Positions 1 to 12,135 of a stretch of DNA of 64,000 nt are shown piece after piece; position 1 is the stretch's first letter, and every line of letters begins with the position of its first letter. A program made the position numbers and the translations under genes. This DNA is from Chondrosia reniformis. Taxonomy: Eukaryota; Porifera; Demospongiae; Chondrillida; Chondrillidae. The notes beneath the pieces are model-generated. The model did no database searches. It had not been told where the DNA came from and worked only from the letters and a program-made list of their open reading frames with translations. Location of the stretch: contig OX359191.1 of assembly GCA_947172415.1 (NCBI GenBank), positions 5,952,001-6,016,000 of the forward strand, read 5' to 3'.

Positions 1-3000
1 TTAGCAAGAGAGTAACAGTTATCCACTTTGTTATCCTAGGCATTGCTGCAGGCTAGGTGTATAACAGTCATCAGGAAAACAAAGGTAACTAATTGTATGG
101 ATATACCACTTGCGGTTTTAAAGGATTTTTTACTGAAATTGTGCATTACTAAAATAAACGTATGTATTATATGTTATTAACTTAATGAAAAATAAGCTGT
201 CTTTATAAATAAAACTTGTATATATGAATCCTCATCAATTGGAAGACTTACAGATGAACAATATTAGAATTACCAGCAGTGCATAAACATACGTAGCTAT
301 CAAATGTCTAAAGTCTCATAATATAGTATTATACACATAAAGGTACAATGATAATAATAATAATATACGTATATAAAGTGGTGAATCAACTATGTGTTCT
401 TCTATATATATTATATATATTATATCATAATGGTCAGGTTTCAATCTATATAGGGATTCAAGGATGAGGGAACATAGACTCAGACCTGTTATATATAATC
501 ACAAGGATGCATATGCATGATTGGACGTCAGTCTAGATGGTATATATTAAGAGGGACAATAGTCAGAGCTGATGTGGTTTAGATGTCTACCCTGAAACCT
601 AAATAGAAAACCAAAGAAACAGTATAGCTTATGCATAGCTAAGTATGTACTTACGTACAATTACTCATACTAAGACATATCTCCTGCCTTCAATCAAAGA
701 CAAGAGAGTAACAGTTATCCACTTTGTTATCCTAGGCATTGCTGTAGGCTAGGTGTATAACAGTCAGCAGGAAAACAAAGGTAACTAATTGTATGGATAT
801 ACCATTTGCAGTTTTAAAAGAAATTACCAGCAGTGCATAAACATAGCTATCAAATGTCCAAAGTCTCATAATAGTAATATACATACTACATGCAGCATAC
901 TGTACACAGTTCTGTATAGTAGCCTTGGGTGCATAATTATATCCATGTGCATTCACTTTGTTGCTTTTCCAGATGTTCCAGTCACAGTTTCAAGCACTGC
1001 TATCCCTACTACTGTATGACTTCATTTTTAAATGTATTTACATATAAGTGTGATACATACATGATTTTAACTGACAACCTCTCGGTTGAGTGAATATATG
1101 ATGAGAACAATTAAATTATACAGAGAGACTAGATTTCAAAGTCATCTGATCCAAAAAATGGGCTCAGATATCTTGACTTGTGATAAACTGCACATGGACA
1201 GTTGGTAGACTGAGTGTACATGTTGGATGAACTCTCTTTATAGCCAATAGCATACGTCCACACATGTTCTCTGTTATTATGAGGGCCGGACGTGATTGAG
1301 ATACCATCTGCATAGGGATCATTGATGCCTCGTGTATTGTAACGAAATGCATGTCCAAAGTATAGGAACAGTGAATATCCCACTGCCTTACCACAAACCC
1401 TGCTATGCTTAATTCCATAGGTAGGCAGAATAAACCGGAAGTCTGGTAGTGAGACTCTTGGCTGCAGCTGTTGAGGAAATCTGTAGTGTTAGCAAGAGAG
1501 TAGCAGCTATCCACTTTGTTATCCTAGGCATTGTTGTAGGCTAGGTGTATAGCAGTCATCAGGAAAACAAAGTAATTACCCAGCTACCCACTTTGTTATC
1601 ATTGTGAAGTTGTATAAAACTTCTATTATATGAATCCTCATCATTTTGAAGACTTACAGATGAACAGCATAAAGTGAAGAATTACCAGCAGTGCATAAAC
1701 ATAGCTATCAAATGTCCAAAGTCTCATAATAATATTATAACATGGTGAATCAGCTATGCAGAATACATATATACTGTAGCCTTGCAATTGAGTGCATAAT
1801 TATATTCACAAATGGCCACTTTGTTGCTTTTTCCAGATGTTCCAGTTACTGCTATCCCTAATACAACTTCATTTTTATATATTTTTATATATTTACATAT
1901 ACGTATGATACATGATTTTAACCGACAAAACTCTCGGTAGAGTGAAAATACAAGAGAATAACAGACAGATTAGATTCCAAAGTCATCTGATGAAAAAGAT
2001 GGGTTCAGATATTTTGACCTGTGTGTATGATCTGCATTCAAAAATGGCCACTTTGTTGCTTTTTCCAGATGTTACAATCACTAGCTAGCTATTGCAAACA
2101 CTGCTATACTTACTACAACTTCATTTTTAAATATTTTTACATATAAGTATGATACATGATTATAATTAACAACCTCTCGGTAGAGTGAATTTATAAGATG
2201 AGAATAATGGAATTATACAGACAGACTAGATTTCAAAGTTATCTGATGCAAAAGATGGGCTGAGATGTCTTGACTTGTGTGTATGATCTGCTCCTAGTGA
2301 TCTTTCTGTAATGCTGAGACAAGTTTTCTTTGGCCCAAGCGTTCTTGAAGGATGTCTCACATCAAACTAATGAATGGGAATGAACAGTCAAAGCATGGTA
2401 TGTACCATACATAACATTGACAATAAGAGATATATACAGTACAAACCAACAAGACATCAAATTCATGTTTTATAGTATAATTACTATTTTCAATAACAAT
2501 ATTTATAGCATAATGTACAATTGTATATGTACATTTAATTTAAATAATAAGCTTTGATAATCATTGAATTACAATGAATAAGCTTTGAAAGGAGACTGCT
2601 TGTTGTTATACCTATTATAGCATATTACAAAAGCAGTTTTAAAATTTTTAGAAGTTTAGAAGTAGAAGAAGTTTTATAATATAGAATTTTGATACTTGCC
2701 AAACGCATTTACAACACTAACTTGAGGTTGCTGCATTGGTCTTCTGTTTGTTCCAGCAGTTCCTATTTGCCCTCTTCCTCTACCTTTAGATTGGAACACA
2801 CTATTGCCTATCACTGGACCACTATTCCCTTCCCTTCCTTGTCCTGAGCTCCCTCCCTTCTTGGGTAAGGTGAGACTGGTAAAGAGTCCAGAGGATACTT
2901 CCAGAGGATTATACATACCCTCAGATGGTAGCTACACATAATTTTTAAAAGTAGAATCAAAACAAGCAGCCATTTTAATTTTTGAGAATCATCTAAAATA

Positions 3001-4240
3001 CTATATTCCAAAAAGTATGGTTATCATGTGAAGCTAAGGAAACTTAAGGATAATAGACTAAAACAATTTTCTTGGGCTATTCACTTAGGGTAAACCTTAG
3101 AGCTTTGGATGAGGATACAGTTAGGCTTCCTTTCTTTGATACCATTATAAAGATTAATAATAGGTCAAATTAAAGTAGTTGGACAGAATGATAAAATATA
3201 CATGCATAAAATAGAATAATCGAAGAAACAGATGTCAGATTCAAACTTAAATTTTCCATGGTAATCATAGCATCACAGGATGGTTCCTTGATTGTTACTG
3301 GATGCATGTTTGGTAGGTACAATTCACTGACTACTACAGGTTTGACAAGAGAGTTAGCAAGAGAGTAGCAGTTATCCACTTTGTTATCCTAGGCATTGTT
3401 GTAGGCTAGGTGTATAACAGTCATCAGGAAAACAAAGGTAACTAATTGTATGGATGTACCACTTGCAGTTTTAAAGGATTTTTTACTGAAATTGTGCATA
3501 ACTAATATACATGTATTATATTATTAACTTAATGAAAATAAGCTGTCTTTAAATAAAACTTGTGAATCCTCATCAATTTGAAGACTTACAGATGAACAGT
3601 ATTAATAAAGTGAAAAATTACCAGCAGTGTATAAACATAGCTATCAAATGTCCAAAGTCTCATCATATAGTATATACACATATAATGATAATAACAATAA
3701 TATATATATATATACGCATATGTACAATGTGGTGAATCAGCTACATGTGTTCTTCTATGTATATAGGATTCAAGGATGAGGGAACATAGACACAGACCTG
3801 TTATATATAATCACAAGGATGCATATGCATGTCTGGACGTCAGTCTAGGATGGTATATATTAAGAGAGATAATAGTCAGGGCTGATGTGGTTTAGACGTC
3901 TACCCTGAAACCTTAATAGAAAACTAAAGAAACAGTATAGCTTATGCACAGTTATATACTTACATACAATTACTCATACTAATATCTCCTGCCTTCAATC
4001 AAAGACTATCTATACTATATAGGTATTATAGATGGTCTATGCTTCAAGCTCATCTCATTGTTACACTTTAAAAAACAAATCAATCAATATTTCAATTGAG
4101 GCAATTCAATTTGAACTATAATCAAGCTCTGGATTAAACTTACTACAATACATGAATGTTGTACTATATGTAAAGTAACTGCAAGCTGGCACAGAGAAAA
4201 CATGCAAATGCTAAAAGGGTCATACCACAAACAAAACATA
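1..4240. repeat. Patchwork of duplicated fragments of the M1AP / fibrinogen-like units
   Basis: A module beginning AGCAAGAGAGTAACAGTTAT recurs at about 1, 700, 1493 and 3355, each time followed by a related stretch (for example GTGCATAAACATAGCTATCA near 830 and 1690). Bases 1-660 and about 3355-4010 are near-copies of each other, and both include the motif GTCTACCCTGAAACC, which also lies upstream of the other two fibrinogen-like genes. A 3' tail containing CTCTCGGTAGAGTGAAT recurs near 1080 (diverged), 1930 and 2175 here, and again near 8955 and 16695. Apart from the M1AP copy-3 exons listed separately and an antisense relic, I see no coding gene here. Confidence 0.8.
1129..1440 (-). pseudogene. 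Antisense relic of a diverged fibrinogen-like family member
   Basis: About 100 codons on the minus strand align to residues about 284-375 of the 450-aa proteins encoded at 4287, 12136 and 19835. Shared landmarks in order are PTYGIKHSRVCGKAVGY, YNTRGINDPYADGISITSGP, HVWTYA and NCPCA, followed by a short diverged end and a TAG stop at 1131-1129. No start, signal peptide, collagen segment or C-terminal third is attached, so it is a broken fragment. It is clearly more diverged than the three intact genes are from one another, which implies an older duplication in inverted orientation. Its last about 15 codons survive as a tail next to every M1AP copy (near 2230, 9010 and 16745), so the relic predates the tandem duplication. 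Confidence 0.8.
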
Positions 4241-4248
4241 TTATTAGC

Positions 4249-4257
4249 TATATAAGG
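4249..4257 (+). promoter_or_regulatory. TATA box of fibrinogen-like gene A
   Basis: TATATAAGG lies 38 bp before the ATG. The corresponding boxes of genes B and C lie 46 bp before theirs, so transcription probably starts only a few bases before the start codon. The sequence AACAACAGTCAATC directly before the ATG is shared by all three genes. Confidence 0.6.
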
Positions 4258-4286
4258 CAAGAGTGATGTTATAACAACAGTCAATC

Positions 4287-5639
4287 ATGAAAAACTTCTG
4301 CAAAATAGTCCTCCTGGTACTTCTCCATACAGTTTCAAAGACTGATGGAAAAGGAACAGAGCCTCCAACCCCTCCTGTTAATGAGTCTCACTGTGCTGCC
4401 AGCACTGGTAATCACTTTGTAGTTGTTGGTCCCCCAGGGAGGGATGGAAGGGATGGACCACCAGGTCCACCTGGAGTGGACATACAGGAATTAAGAGATC
4501 TTATACACATTCTAACAAAGGAAGAGATGAGGAATCAAAGTGATCATGGGAACAAGGAATGTCCCTCACAGAACGGAACCCTCTTAATCGAGATGCTTCA
4601 AGAGCTCAGAGAAATAACAAAAGCACTCTCAACTACAGCTCAAACTCAGACTCAGCAAAATGTTAACCTGGTAGTCAAGTATGATGCCATCTGTCCAAAC
4701 CACACTGCACCACCTCCTACTACTACAGCCACTACAACTTCACTACCAACCACAGCAGTGGTTAATAGCACACTTAGAACACCATCACTGCCTACACTCA
4801 TCACTCCAAGATCAGGAAATTCTAAATGTATCAAGGGAAGATCTGCAGATACACCGGCTGACTCTTGTTTTGAAATCCTGAAGTGTGATTATTTCAGTAA
4901 ATCTGGTTATTACTGGATTAAGGTCAAACATCCAACTGAGCTTAACAAAGTAACTTCCCTTTTACTGTTTTGTAGCATGGACTATTCCGCTTGCAATCTA
5001 CGAGGTGCCATGAGAGTTGCATATTTGGACACTAGTCAGAACCACAGCTGTCCTTCTGCACTTGGAGAGACTGTCCAATCGGGAAAGAAGTTGTGTACTG
5101 TGAAATCAACAGGAATTGCATGTGATTCTGTCCAATTTCCTACATATGGTATTAGGCACCAGAGAGTATGTGGACAAGCTATAGGATATGCTTACTATTG
5201 GGGAGCAGCATTTTACTACAACACACGTGCACTTAATGATGCCTACACTACTGGTCTCTCCATTACATCTGGTCCTCAGAATGAACGTACACATGTGTGG
5301 ACCTATGCTTCAGGGTATCGTGAGGATTCAAATGGTGGTTCTTGGAATTGTCCATGTGCATCAAGTCCTGGAAATAATCCACCCTCATTTATAGGGCAGG
5401 ATTTTCTATGTGAATCAGGTCCTCATACAACTTATACTGCAATATGGTATCTGGAGAATCCTCTATGGGATGGACAGGGTTGCTACACTGGCAGTAGTTG
5501 TTGTAGCACTTCCCGTATGCCATGGTTCTGGACGGATCTTCCTGATACCACTGATGAAGATCTAGAAGTACGCTGGTGCAGAGGATATGCAGATAGCAGT
5601 AACATAGGAATTGAACATTTGGAACTCTACATTCGTTAA
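4287..5639 (+). CDS. Secreted collagen-like / fibrinogen-like protein A (450 aa)
   Basis: Uninterrupted single-exon frame. Residues 1-20 are a signal peptide with a hydrophobic core (KIVLLVLL). Residues 48-65 form six Gly-X-Y triplets (GPPGRDGRDGPPGPPG), a minimal collagen segment. A helical stretch follows (about 66-131), then a Thr/Pro-rich stalk (141-175). The Cys-rich domain (about 190-450) opens SCFEILK...SGYYWIKV, like the first part of fibrinogen-related domains, and closes with CCSTSRMPWFW and DLEVRWCRGYAD. Six N-glycosylation sequons are visible (N32, N83, N96, N138, N160, N252). Such a layout suits an extracellular, probably oligomeric recognition or matrix protein; the ligand is unknown. 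It lies between M1AP copy-3 exons 7 and 9, antisense to them. It is the most diverged of the three paralogues in residues 301-390. A true fibrinogen fold is inferred only for the first half of the domain. Confidence 0.88.
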   Translation: MKNFCKIVLLVLLHTVSKTDGKGTEPPTPPVNESHCAASTGNHFVVVGPPGRDGRDGPPGPPGVDIQELRDLIHILTKEEMRNQSDHGNKECPSQNGTLLIEMLQELREITKALSTTAQTQTQQNVNLVVKYDAICPNHTAPPPTTTATTTSLPTTAVVNSTLRTPSLPTLITPRSGNSKCIKGRSADTPADSCFEILKCDYFSKSGYYWIKVKHPTELNKVTSLLLFCSMDYSACNLRGAMRVAYLDTSQNHSCPSALGETVQSGKKLCTVKSTGIACDSVQFPTYGIRHQRVCGQAIGYAYYWGAAFYYNTRALNDAYTTGLSITSGPQNERTHVWTYASGYREDSNGGSWNCPCASSPGNNPPSFIGQDFLCESGPHTTYTAIWYLENPLWDGQGCYTGSSCCSTSRMPWFWTDLPDTTDEDLEVRWCRGYADSSNIGIEHLELYIR

Positions 5640-6382
5640 ATTGCCAATTGAATATTACTACAGAATATATAATCTGATTGACATTAGAACAGACATTGAG
5701 AGTGTTAACATGCTTTTGTACTGTTATTTGGTTTGGATAGATAATCTTATATTATAATTGTCAAGTTTACAGAATAAGTTGAAAGGGGATTATTCCGTAA
5801 CGTATTGACTTCAACACTGTATAAACTAGTGATACAAGAAGCTACCACAAACACACTTAGAGGGCTAGTGTATCTACTTTTGTTGAATTACTGTACCAGA
5901 TCTGAACCAGTAACTTTGTCACTAGTGAACATGACCTTGAAATATAGAGGCCAATTCAAGTGGGGAATTCCGTAATTTCTGGAAGTAATCAAAGCGCATC
6001 ATTTAAACATTGAGGACACTTCCATGCATATTCCTTCTTTTAGGGTGTGCCATTCCTACAAGGCTAAACCTAGAAGGTCAACGTGTAGCAATTTCATTGT
6101 CTGTCTTGCATATAGAGAAGAACAGTACAAGTGACAGCTACTGGTCTGATAGTCCATTTGACAAAGTTTACTAGCAAAAAATGTACTGCAAGGTTTCAAT
6201 CTACACCTTTGTTACAGCAAATTGCAAATTACTGAATTACCCCAATTACAAAATTACCCTCTCTTACCTTAACTAAAATGGAGCATTGTGACAAATGCTG
6301 TGTTAACTAAGTCATAATGAGATTAAATTGAAACATTATTTCTTTAATAGAATAAGGATTTCTTCTAACTGCGTCAAACTTA

Positions 6383-6525
6383 TTTTTTGAAAGGATCATC
6401 TTTCGACTTTTAGAGTGTCTCACTGAAGAAGACCCTCGGGGTTGAAATGTCTGACACTCAAGAGAGACTACAAAACTGTGTCTTTAGATGTTCTAAAAGT
6501 CAAAAGATGATCCTTTTAAAAGATT
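6383..6525. repeat. Foldback element, family 1 (about 143 bp)
   Basis: Terminal inverted repeats TTTGAAAGGATCATCTTT (left) and AAAAGATGATCCTTTT (right) enclose a core containing GAAGAAGACCCTCGGGGT and TGTCTGACACTCAAGAGAGA. Related copies lie at about 14455-14540 and 21895-21985 (right halves only), 24981-25129 and 58061-58190 (inverted). Diverged relatives are at about 35717-35825, 42055-42175 and 43660-43795. No coding capacity; the structure is that of a MITE. The outer motif AAGGATTTCTTCTAACT beside several copies suggests longer original ends. Confidence 0.75.
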
Positions 6526-8579
6526 ATTTCTTTAAGTTATTTTTTATTATGATCATGTATAAATCAGGGCCTTTTTGTGAAAATAATTAGTGCAGAATAG
6601 ATGATATGATCCACTGTAAGTGGATGACAATAACTTTTGACTTACTAAAGATTCACAAACCCCTTCAATGTCAATGAGAGATACTCCCTTTAACTTTTTG
6701 AAATGCTTAAAAGTGTTAACTTGTTGAGATTGATTAGATGTAGAACGAGCAGTCATTGAAGTTGATGGAAGAATACTCTAAACAGAAGTGCTATTATAGT
6801 AACTTCATCATGGTGCATACTGAAACTCAATAAAATAAATAAAGTTTATAACTGAAACAATAATCTGTTTACAATACAAATATAATGTGAAGCATTTACA
6901 TGAATATATAATTTAGATACTACTTAGAATAATTTAAATATTATGTGCCACATAAATTCAAAAACAGTCTCTCTCCCTTTTAAGGTTCACTTGTAAAAGT
7001 ATCATTCATTTCAAGTGTGCATGTCATACGTATTAATTACTTACAAAGTATGATTCATGAACAGGAATAAGAGCCGGATCCAACAGACATTCTACTATGT
7101 CACATTTGAGTTGAAGTGGCACACCATCATCTAAAGTGCAGGAGAGGTGAGTGATTAGACAATGGTCATGAACATGATCAAGGGTTTATTTAGGGGGGTT
7201 GGCATTTACCCCGTCTTGAAAAAAGTTTGCCTCCCCACTTGAAGAAAATCAAATTGCTAAATTTTAATTGCTCACAAATAAGTTAGATTTCCTATATTCC
7301 AACCCCCCCTCCCCAATGAAAAGAACAAAGAGAAGACTTGTGTCCTCCTTCATCTAGGTGTAATTCTCATGCAGTTAAACTTGTATATACGCATGTATGT
7401 AGGTATGTAGGTCACATATACGTATATATGTAGATGATGGAAAATAGTGTTCTAGATTATCTGCGTAAGTGTCAATGTGAGTTAAACGACTTTGCCAAAA
7501 TGCCCCAATAGTCCTGAAATGGTGTCTATGTGCTCATGTGATCACGAGTAAAATGGTTAATCCATCTAACCTGATGATGGCAGATCAATGTGTACATGTT
7601 CCTGTTCAGTAGTGGTGTCATGTAGTCAATGTTTGAACTGAGCAATCAGACACACTGCCTCACAGTCCACTGTACAAGTGTCAAGGACACCGGAACAGAC
7701 ATCAGAACAAGACAAATTTAGATCAGAAGGTATCACGTCATCTACATGCATGGGAGAAGAGGTATTTTAGTAATTTTTTAGTAATTTATAGTAATTTAGT
7801 AATTTATTATTATTTATAAAACAACTAAAGTTATAGTGTAGACAGTAAAGTCACAATGTTAGCAGTTTATAGTATATAGTAAAAGGAGAAGTGATATTCA
7901 TGGATTGAAAAAAGAAAAGTCAGATTTAGAATGTTATATGGGAATCATTGACTGCCAGATCAGTAAAAAGGTAACGCATAATTTGGGTAGTATGTAAAAT
8001 TAATTATATATGACTTGGATATACCTGTAAAATAACATAAAATACATTCTGATGATTCTATTAGGTACATTTGACAGTATATCTTCTGAGATCACAGCAA
8101 TACTACTGCTACTACATGTGTACTGTTAACATGTACAAGTGGTAAGTGGCAGACACAATCAGCTGTCCTGGATTTGGTTCCCAGTATTTGTATTTTTCAT
8201 GCTTTCCTTTCATGATGTTTGACTGTGATATACTTGTGGTTTGATTATCACTTTGATTACTAATATATCTGAATAAATTATTTACAGTATGTACATTACT
8301 ATATTATGTTACTTCCACTGTTAATTTGTATATAAATAGGTACAGTAGTATGGTTGACTTGTAAATACACGTATTAATCAACCCTATGTAAGTACCTCCA
8401 ATAGCTTGGCTCTCTTGTAACTTCCTCTGCTGGTCAGACTTCCTTATACATACAACATGGATTTTGTGAACATGTTCCAAGTGCAACTGATCTGAAGACT
8501 TTGCTATTAAATTCTTGATGATTGAAGAAGACTGACACGTAAGAAAGTATATATAACAGCATGTGGTAATAAATAAGGA

Positions 8580-8625
8580 GTATTATATATCAGAGAGTAT
8601 GGTAGTACTCTCTGATATATAATAC
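8580..8625. repeat. Perfect 20-bp-arm palindrome
   Basis: The left arm GTATTATATATCAGAGAGTA (8580-8599) and its exact reverse complement (8606-8625) are separated by 6 bp. It lies at the junction of duplication units II and III and is absent from the equivalent junction near 16420. A diverged half-copy, TATATCAGAGAGTATGATAG, lies at about 40453 in a MED25 intron, so it belongs to a dispersed element rather than being unique to this junction. Confidence 0.8.
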
Positions 8626-11379
8626 ACTTTACACTGACACTTTAATATATATATATAAGAAAGCATATATAACAGCATGTGGTATATAGTACGTATATAT
8701 GAATTCTCATCACTTTGAAGACTTATGTACAGATGAAGAAATTCCTTAACTAAGCAGTTACAGAGGTTATATTTTTGACTCCTTTAAATTCATACTACCA
8801 GTGTGCATAGTTCTGTACGTAAATTCAAAAATGGCCATTTTGTTGTTTTTTCCAGTTGTTCCAGTCACTGTTGCAAACACTGCTATCCCTATTACAATTT
8901 CATTTTTATATACGTATTTACATATAAGTATGATATACATGATTTTAATTGACAACCTCTCGGTAGAGTGAATTTAAGATGTGAATAATGGAATTATACA
9001 GACAGACTAGATTTCAAAGTCATCTGATGCAAAAGATGGACTCAGATATCTTGACTTGTGTGTATGATCTGCTCCTAGTGATCTTTCTGTAATGCTGAGA
9101 CAAGTTTTCTTTGGCACAAGCGTTCTTGAAGGATGTCTCACATCAAATTAATGAATGGGAATGAACAGTCAAAGCATGGTATGTACCATACATAACATTG
9201 ATAATAAGAGATATATACAGTACAAACCAACAAGACATCTAGTTCATTTCCATTTACGTATAGTACAATTACAGTAACTATTTTCTACAACAATATTAAC
9301 GTACATACGTATATTTATAGAGTAATATAATTAGCTAGCCTATAATCAATAAATTACAATGAAAAAGCTTTGAGAGGAGACTGCATAATAATTGCACTGA
9401 CTGCATGTTTGTTATATATATTGTACTTATTTATAAAGCATATTACAAAGGAAGTTTTAGAATTTGTTTACATTTGGTCCTTGATACTTGCCAAATGCAT
9501 TTACAACACTAACTTGAGGTTGTTGTGTTGGTCTTCTCTTTGTTCCAGCAGTTCCTACTTGTCCTCTTCCTCTACCTTTGGATTGGAACACACTATTGCC
9601 TACCACTGGACCACTATTCCCTTCCCTTCCCTGTCCTGAGCTCCCTCCCTTCTTGGGTAAGGTGAGACTGGTAAAGAGTCCAGAGGATACATCCAGAGGA
9701 TTATACATACCCTCAGATGGTAGCTACACATAATTTAAAAGTAGAATCAAAACAAGTAGCCATTTTAATTTTTGAGTATTATCTAAAACACTATATTCAA
9801 AAACGTATGGTTATCATGTGAAGCTAAGGAAACATAAGAAGAGGAAGTCTAACTCTAACTGTAATCAAAAGCTCTATAGGTTTACCCTAAGTGAATAGTC
9901 CAAAAAAAACATTTTAGTCTATTCTCTTTGAGGAATAATAGGTCAACTTAAAGTAGTTGGATAGAATGATAAAATATGCATGCATGAAATAGAGAATAAT
10001 CAAAGAAACAGATAACAACTGAATAAATGTCAGATTCAAACTTTATCCAATGAATTTTCCATGGTAATCATAGCATCACAGGATGGTTCCTCGATTGTCA
10101 CTGGATGCATGTTTGGTAGGTACAGTTCACTGACTACTACAGGTTTGACAAGCAGAGAGGAGGTCGTTGGACCAGGAAGGAGAATGAAGTGACCAGAAGG
10201 TGGACTTCTACGATTGATAGATGGAGACTGATCACTAGCAACCATAATCTGACCCTACATGAATGTACATAATATACGTATCTATTAAAATAGAGACAGA
10301 GAGATATCTGTGTACATGTGTTACTATGTATTTACTGCTAATTAGCTCAGTGTACCACACCTGTATCAATACAAATCGTTATTCATGTTTCAAGTACTAA
10401 ATAATAGATTGTAAATGTCTTAATGTTGTGTATAAATTCAATGGTGTACTAATTATAAATTAATTGTAATGAGTTATTACTTAATGCATACATATAAGCC
10501 ATCATTCCTTACCATCATACGTACATACGTACGTACCTATGAATACAGTGTACAATGTACATACACATATGAACTTGCATTTTGAATGTCAATTATTATC
10601 ATGTACTTTGGACAAATTATAGTTTACAGTACATAAAGCTTCTCTCTCCTGCTTGCAAACATATGCATGTACTGTATTGTACACTCAATACACTGTGACT
10701 AACACACACAAGTGTACATCTTACTCTTTCCCTTAACAGTTTTGTGAGTGCTATAAAGTTTTGATTGTTTGTTTCCAAGTCTTCCCAGTCCAGTTTCCAA
10801 CATGTAGTCGGCCTCAGTAACACTGGAATACCAAATACCTATACGTACATTCAGAGCACAAATTATATACAAGAAGGTTAAGTAACTGCTGAAGTTAGGG
10901 AGTTAGGGAGTTACTAAATTGATTATTCACTTTCTAGTATGTTAAAGTTAGACACAAAACTAACAGGCAGACTTTATACACATCCAAAGGAAGAAAAAGG
11001 GGAATAAATGTGTGACTGTCTCAAAATTTGATTTTCTTTCTGGAAACTTCAATAGCTGAATTGTCAATATTTTTTCTCCAAACATTTCAACCCAATTTTT
11101 ATAAATTAAATATAATAAACTCAACAGAAGTGATTTATATACAGTACATGTGGGTAGGGTGGAGAATGTGGGCGGGTACATTTATATACAGAAAGGAATG
11201 GGTTAAGGTTCTTGTGAGCATTGAAGGAAAAGAAATGGGGAATAAATTGGATGAGATGTTACTCACACATACGAATGTATATGTTGTTCCAATTAAGGTA
11301 GGTTTTGGATTAATTAATGAAAGAATCATAGGAAGGAGGTAAAATGTCCATATTCCTATCTGGGATAAAGATGCAGATC

Positions 11380-11720
11380 CTATCAGGTTAGGTGAGCAAG
11401 GTCCTTACACAGCTACTTTGTGTGCCAGATAGTGGTTGGAATTGAAAGTCAGATAATGATCAGAATAGGTCTCTTTAAGGGAAGTCTTTGGTTGATAGGT
11501 AACCATCAGATGATGGATGACCAGTGTGTCAAGGAAGGGGAGAGCTAGAGCCATCTTGCTCCAATTTGAAGGTGAATTGGATGGTGGGTTCAATTGACTG
11601 TGGAACTGATGTATCTCCTCTTGGGGTAGGGCTGTGAAGTTGTCATCTACATACATACCGCTTCAAGAAGAGAGGTGGATAATGCCTTTCTTCTACATCT
11701 TCTATCACAATGTACATGGA
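11380..11720 (-). mobile_element. Penelope-like element reverse-transcriptase fragment (broken)
   Basis: On the minus strand a run reading VIEDVEERHYPP then KRYV leads into DDNFTALPQEEIHQFHSQLN, then LPFLDTLV, KETYSDHYLTFNSNHYLAHK. This is the arrangement around the YVDD catalytic box of Penelope-like reverse transcriptases. A 4-bp duplication at the box itself (near 11655) breaks the frame. No GIY-YIG endonuclease or terminal repeats are visible. It lies upstream of fibrinogen-like gene B, and the same fragment sits upstream of gene C, so it was carried by the segmental duplication. It is absent from the gene A unit. Confidence 0.75.
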
Positions 11721-12089
11721 AGATGTGGAACAAAGGGCATTAAGCCCTAACCCAGGAGGAGATACATACACAGAAAAAGCTGTAATCAAAGCTTTCAATA
11801 AAAAATACGTACGTACGTATGCAGATATTGCATGGTTACATTGGTATGGAGCACACACATCTATCAGTAGGTTAGTAATCCCCAAGACTCAATCAATCTT
11901 GTATAAACTAAGTGGTAAGCTTTAAACCACAAGTGTCTACCCTGAAACCTTAAGAGAAAACCAAAGAAACAGTATAGTAGCTAGGAACATACGTTAACAG
12001 AATTTCTGAAAATAATATAGGCGCGCCCCAAAAACACAAAAGGATGTAGAAAACATACAAATGACAAAGATGTATAGAGACACTATCGC

Positions 12090-12099
12090 TATATAAAGG
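12090..12099 (+). promoter_or_regulatory. TATA box of fibrinogen-like gene B
   Basis: TATATAAAGG lies 46 bp before the ATG. Genes B and C share the whole upstream stretch from about 485 bp before the start codon, including the GC-rich octamer GGCGCGCC at about 12019 (19719 for gene C). Gene A keeps only the proximal part. Confidence 0.6.
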
Positions 12100-12135
12100 C
12101 AATAGGACATTTTATACCATTAACAACAGTCAATC

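Larger units (their letters stand above)
2294..8542 (-). pseudogene. M1AP: M1AP copy 3, truncated and interrupted
   Basis: Exons recognisable by alignment to the complete copy, with M1AP numbering: 4 (3' part only, about 8531-8396), 5 (7741-7571), 6 (7130-7045), 7 (6777-6646), 9 (partial, about 3350-3250), 10 (2931-2700) and 11 (2355-2294). Exons 1-3 are absent, exon 8 is missing, and exon 9 is cut by the AGCAAGAGAG repeat module at about 3350. Exon 5 carries a nonsense change: the Trp of the conserved FKHWLHD stretch is TGA (bases 7628-7626), where copies 1 and 2 have TGG. Exons 6, 7 and 10 keep their full lengths (86, 132 and 232 bp) and open frames. The exon 10 donor reads GCAAGT. It cannot encode a full protein. 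The intact nested gene at 4287-5639 lies between its exons 7 and 9 on the other strand. Confidence 0.88.

Noticed and set aside
1..4000. CRISPR-like array from the recurring AGCAAGAGAGTAACAG module
   Set aside because: Copies are hundreds of bases long, irregularly spaced and diverged; they are segmental duplicates in a eukaryotic genome.
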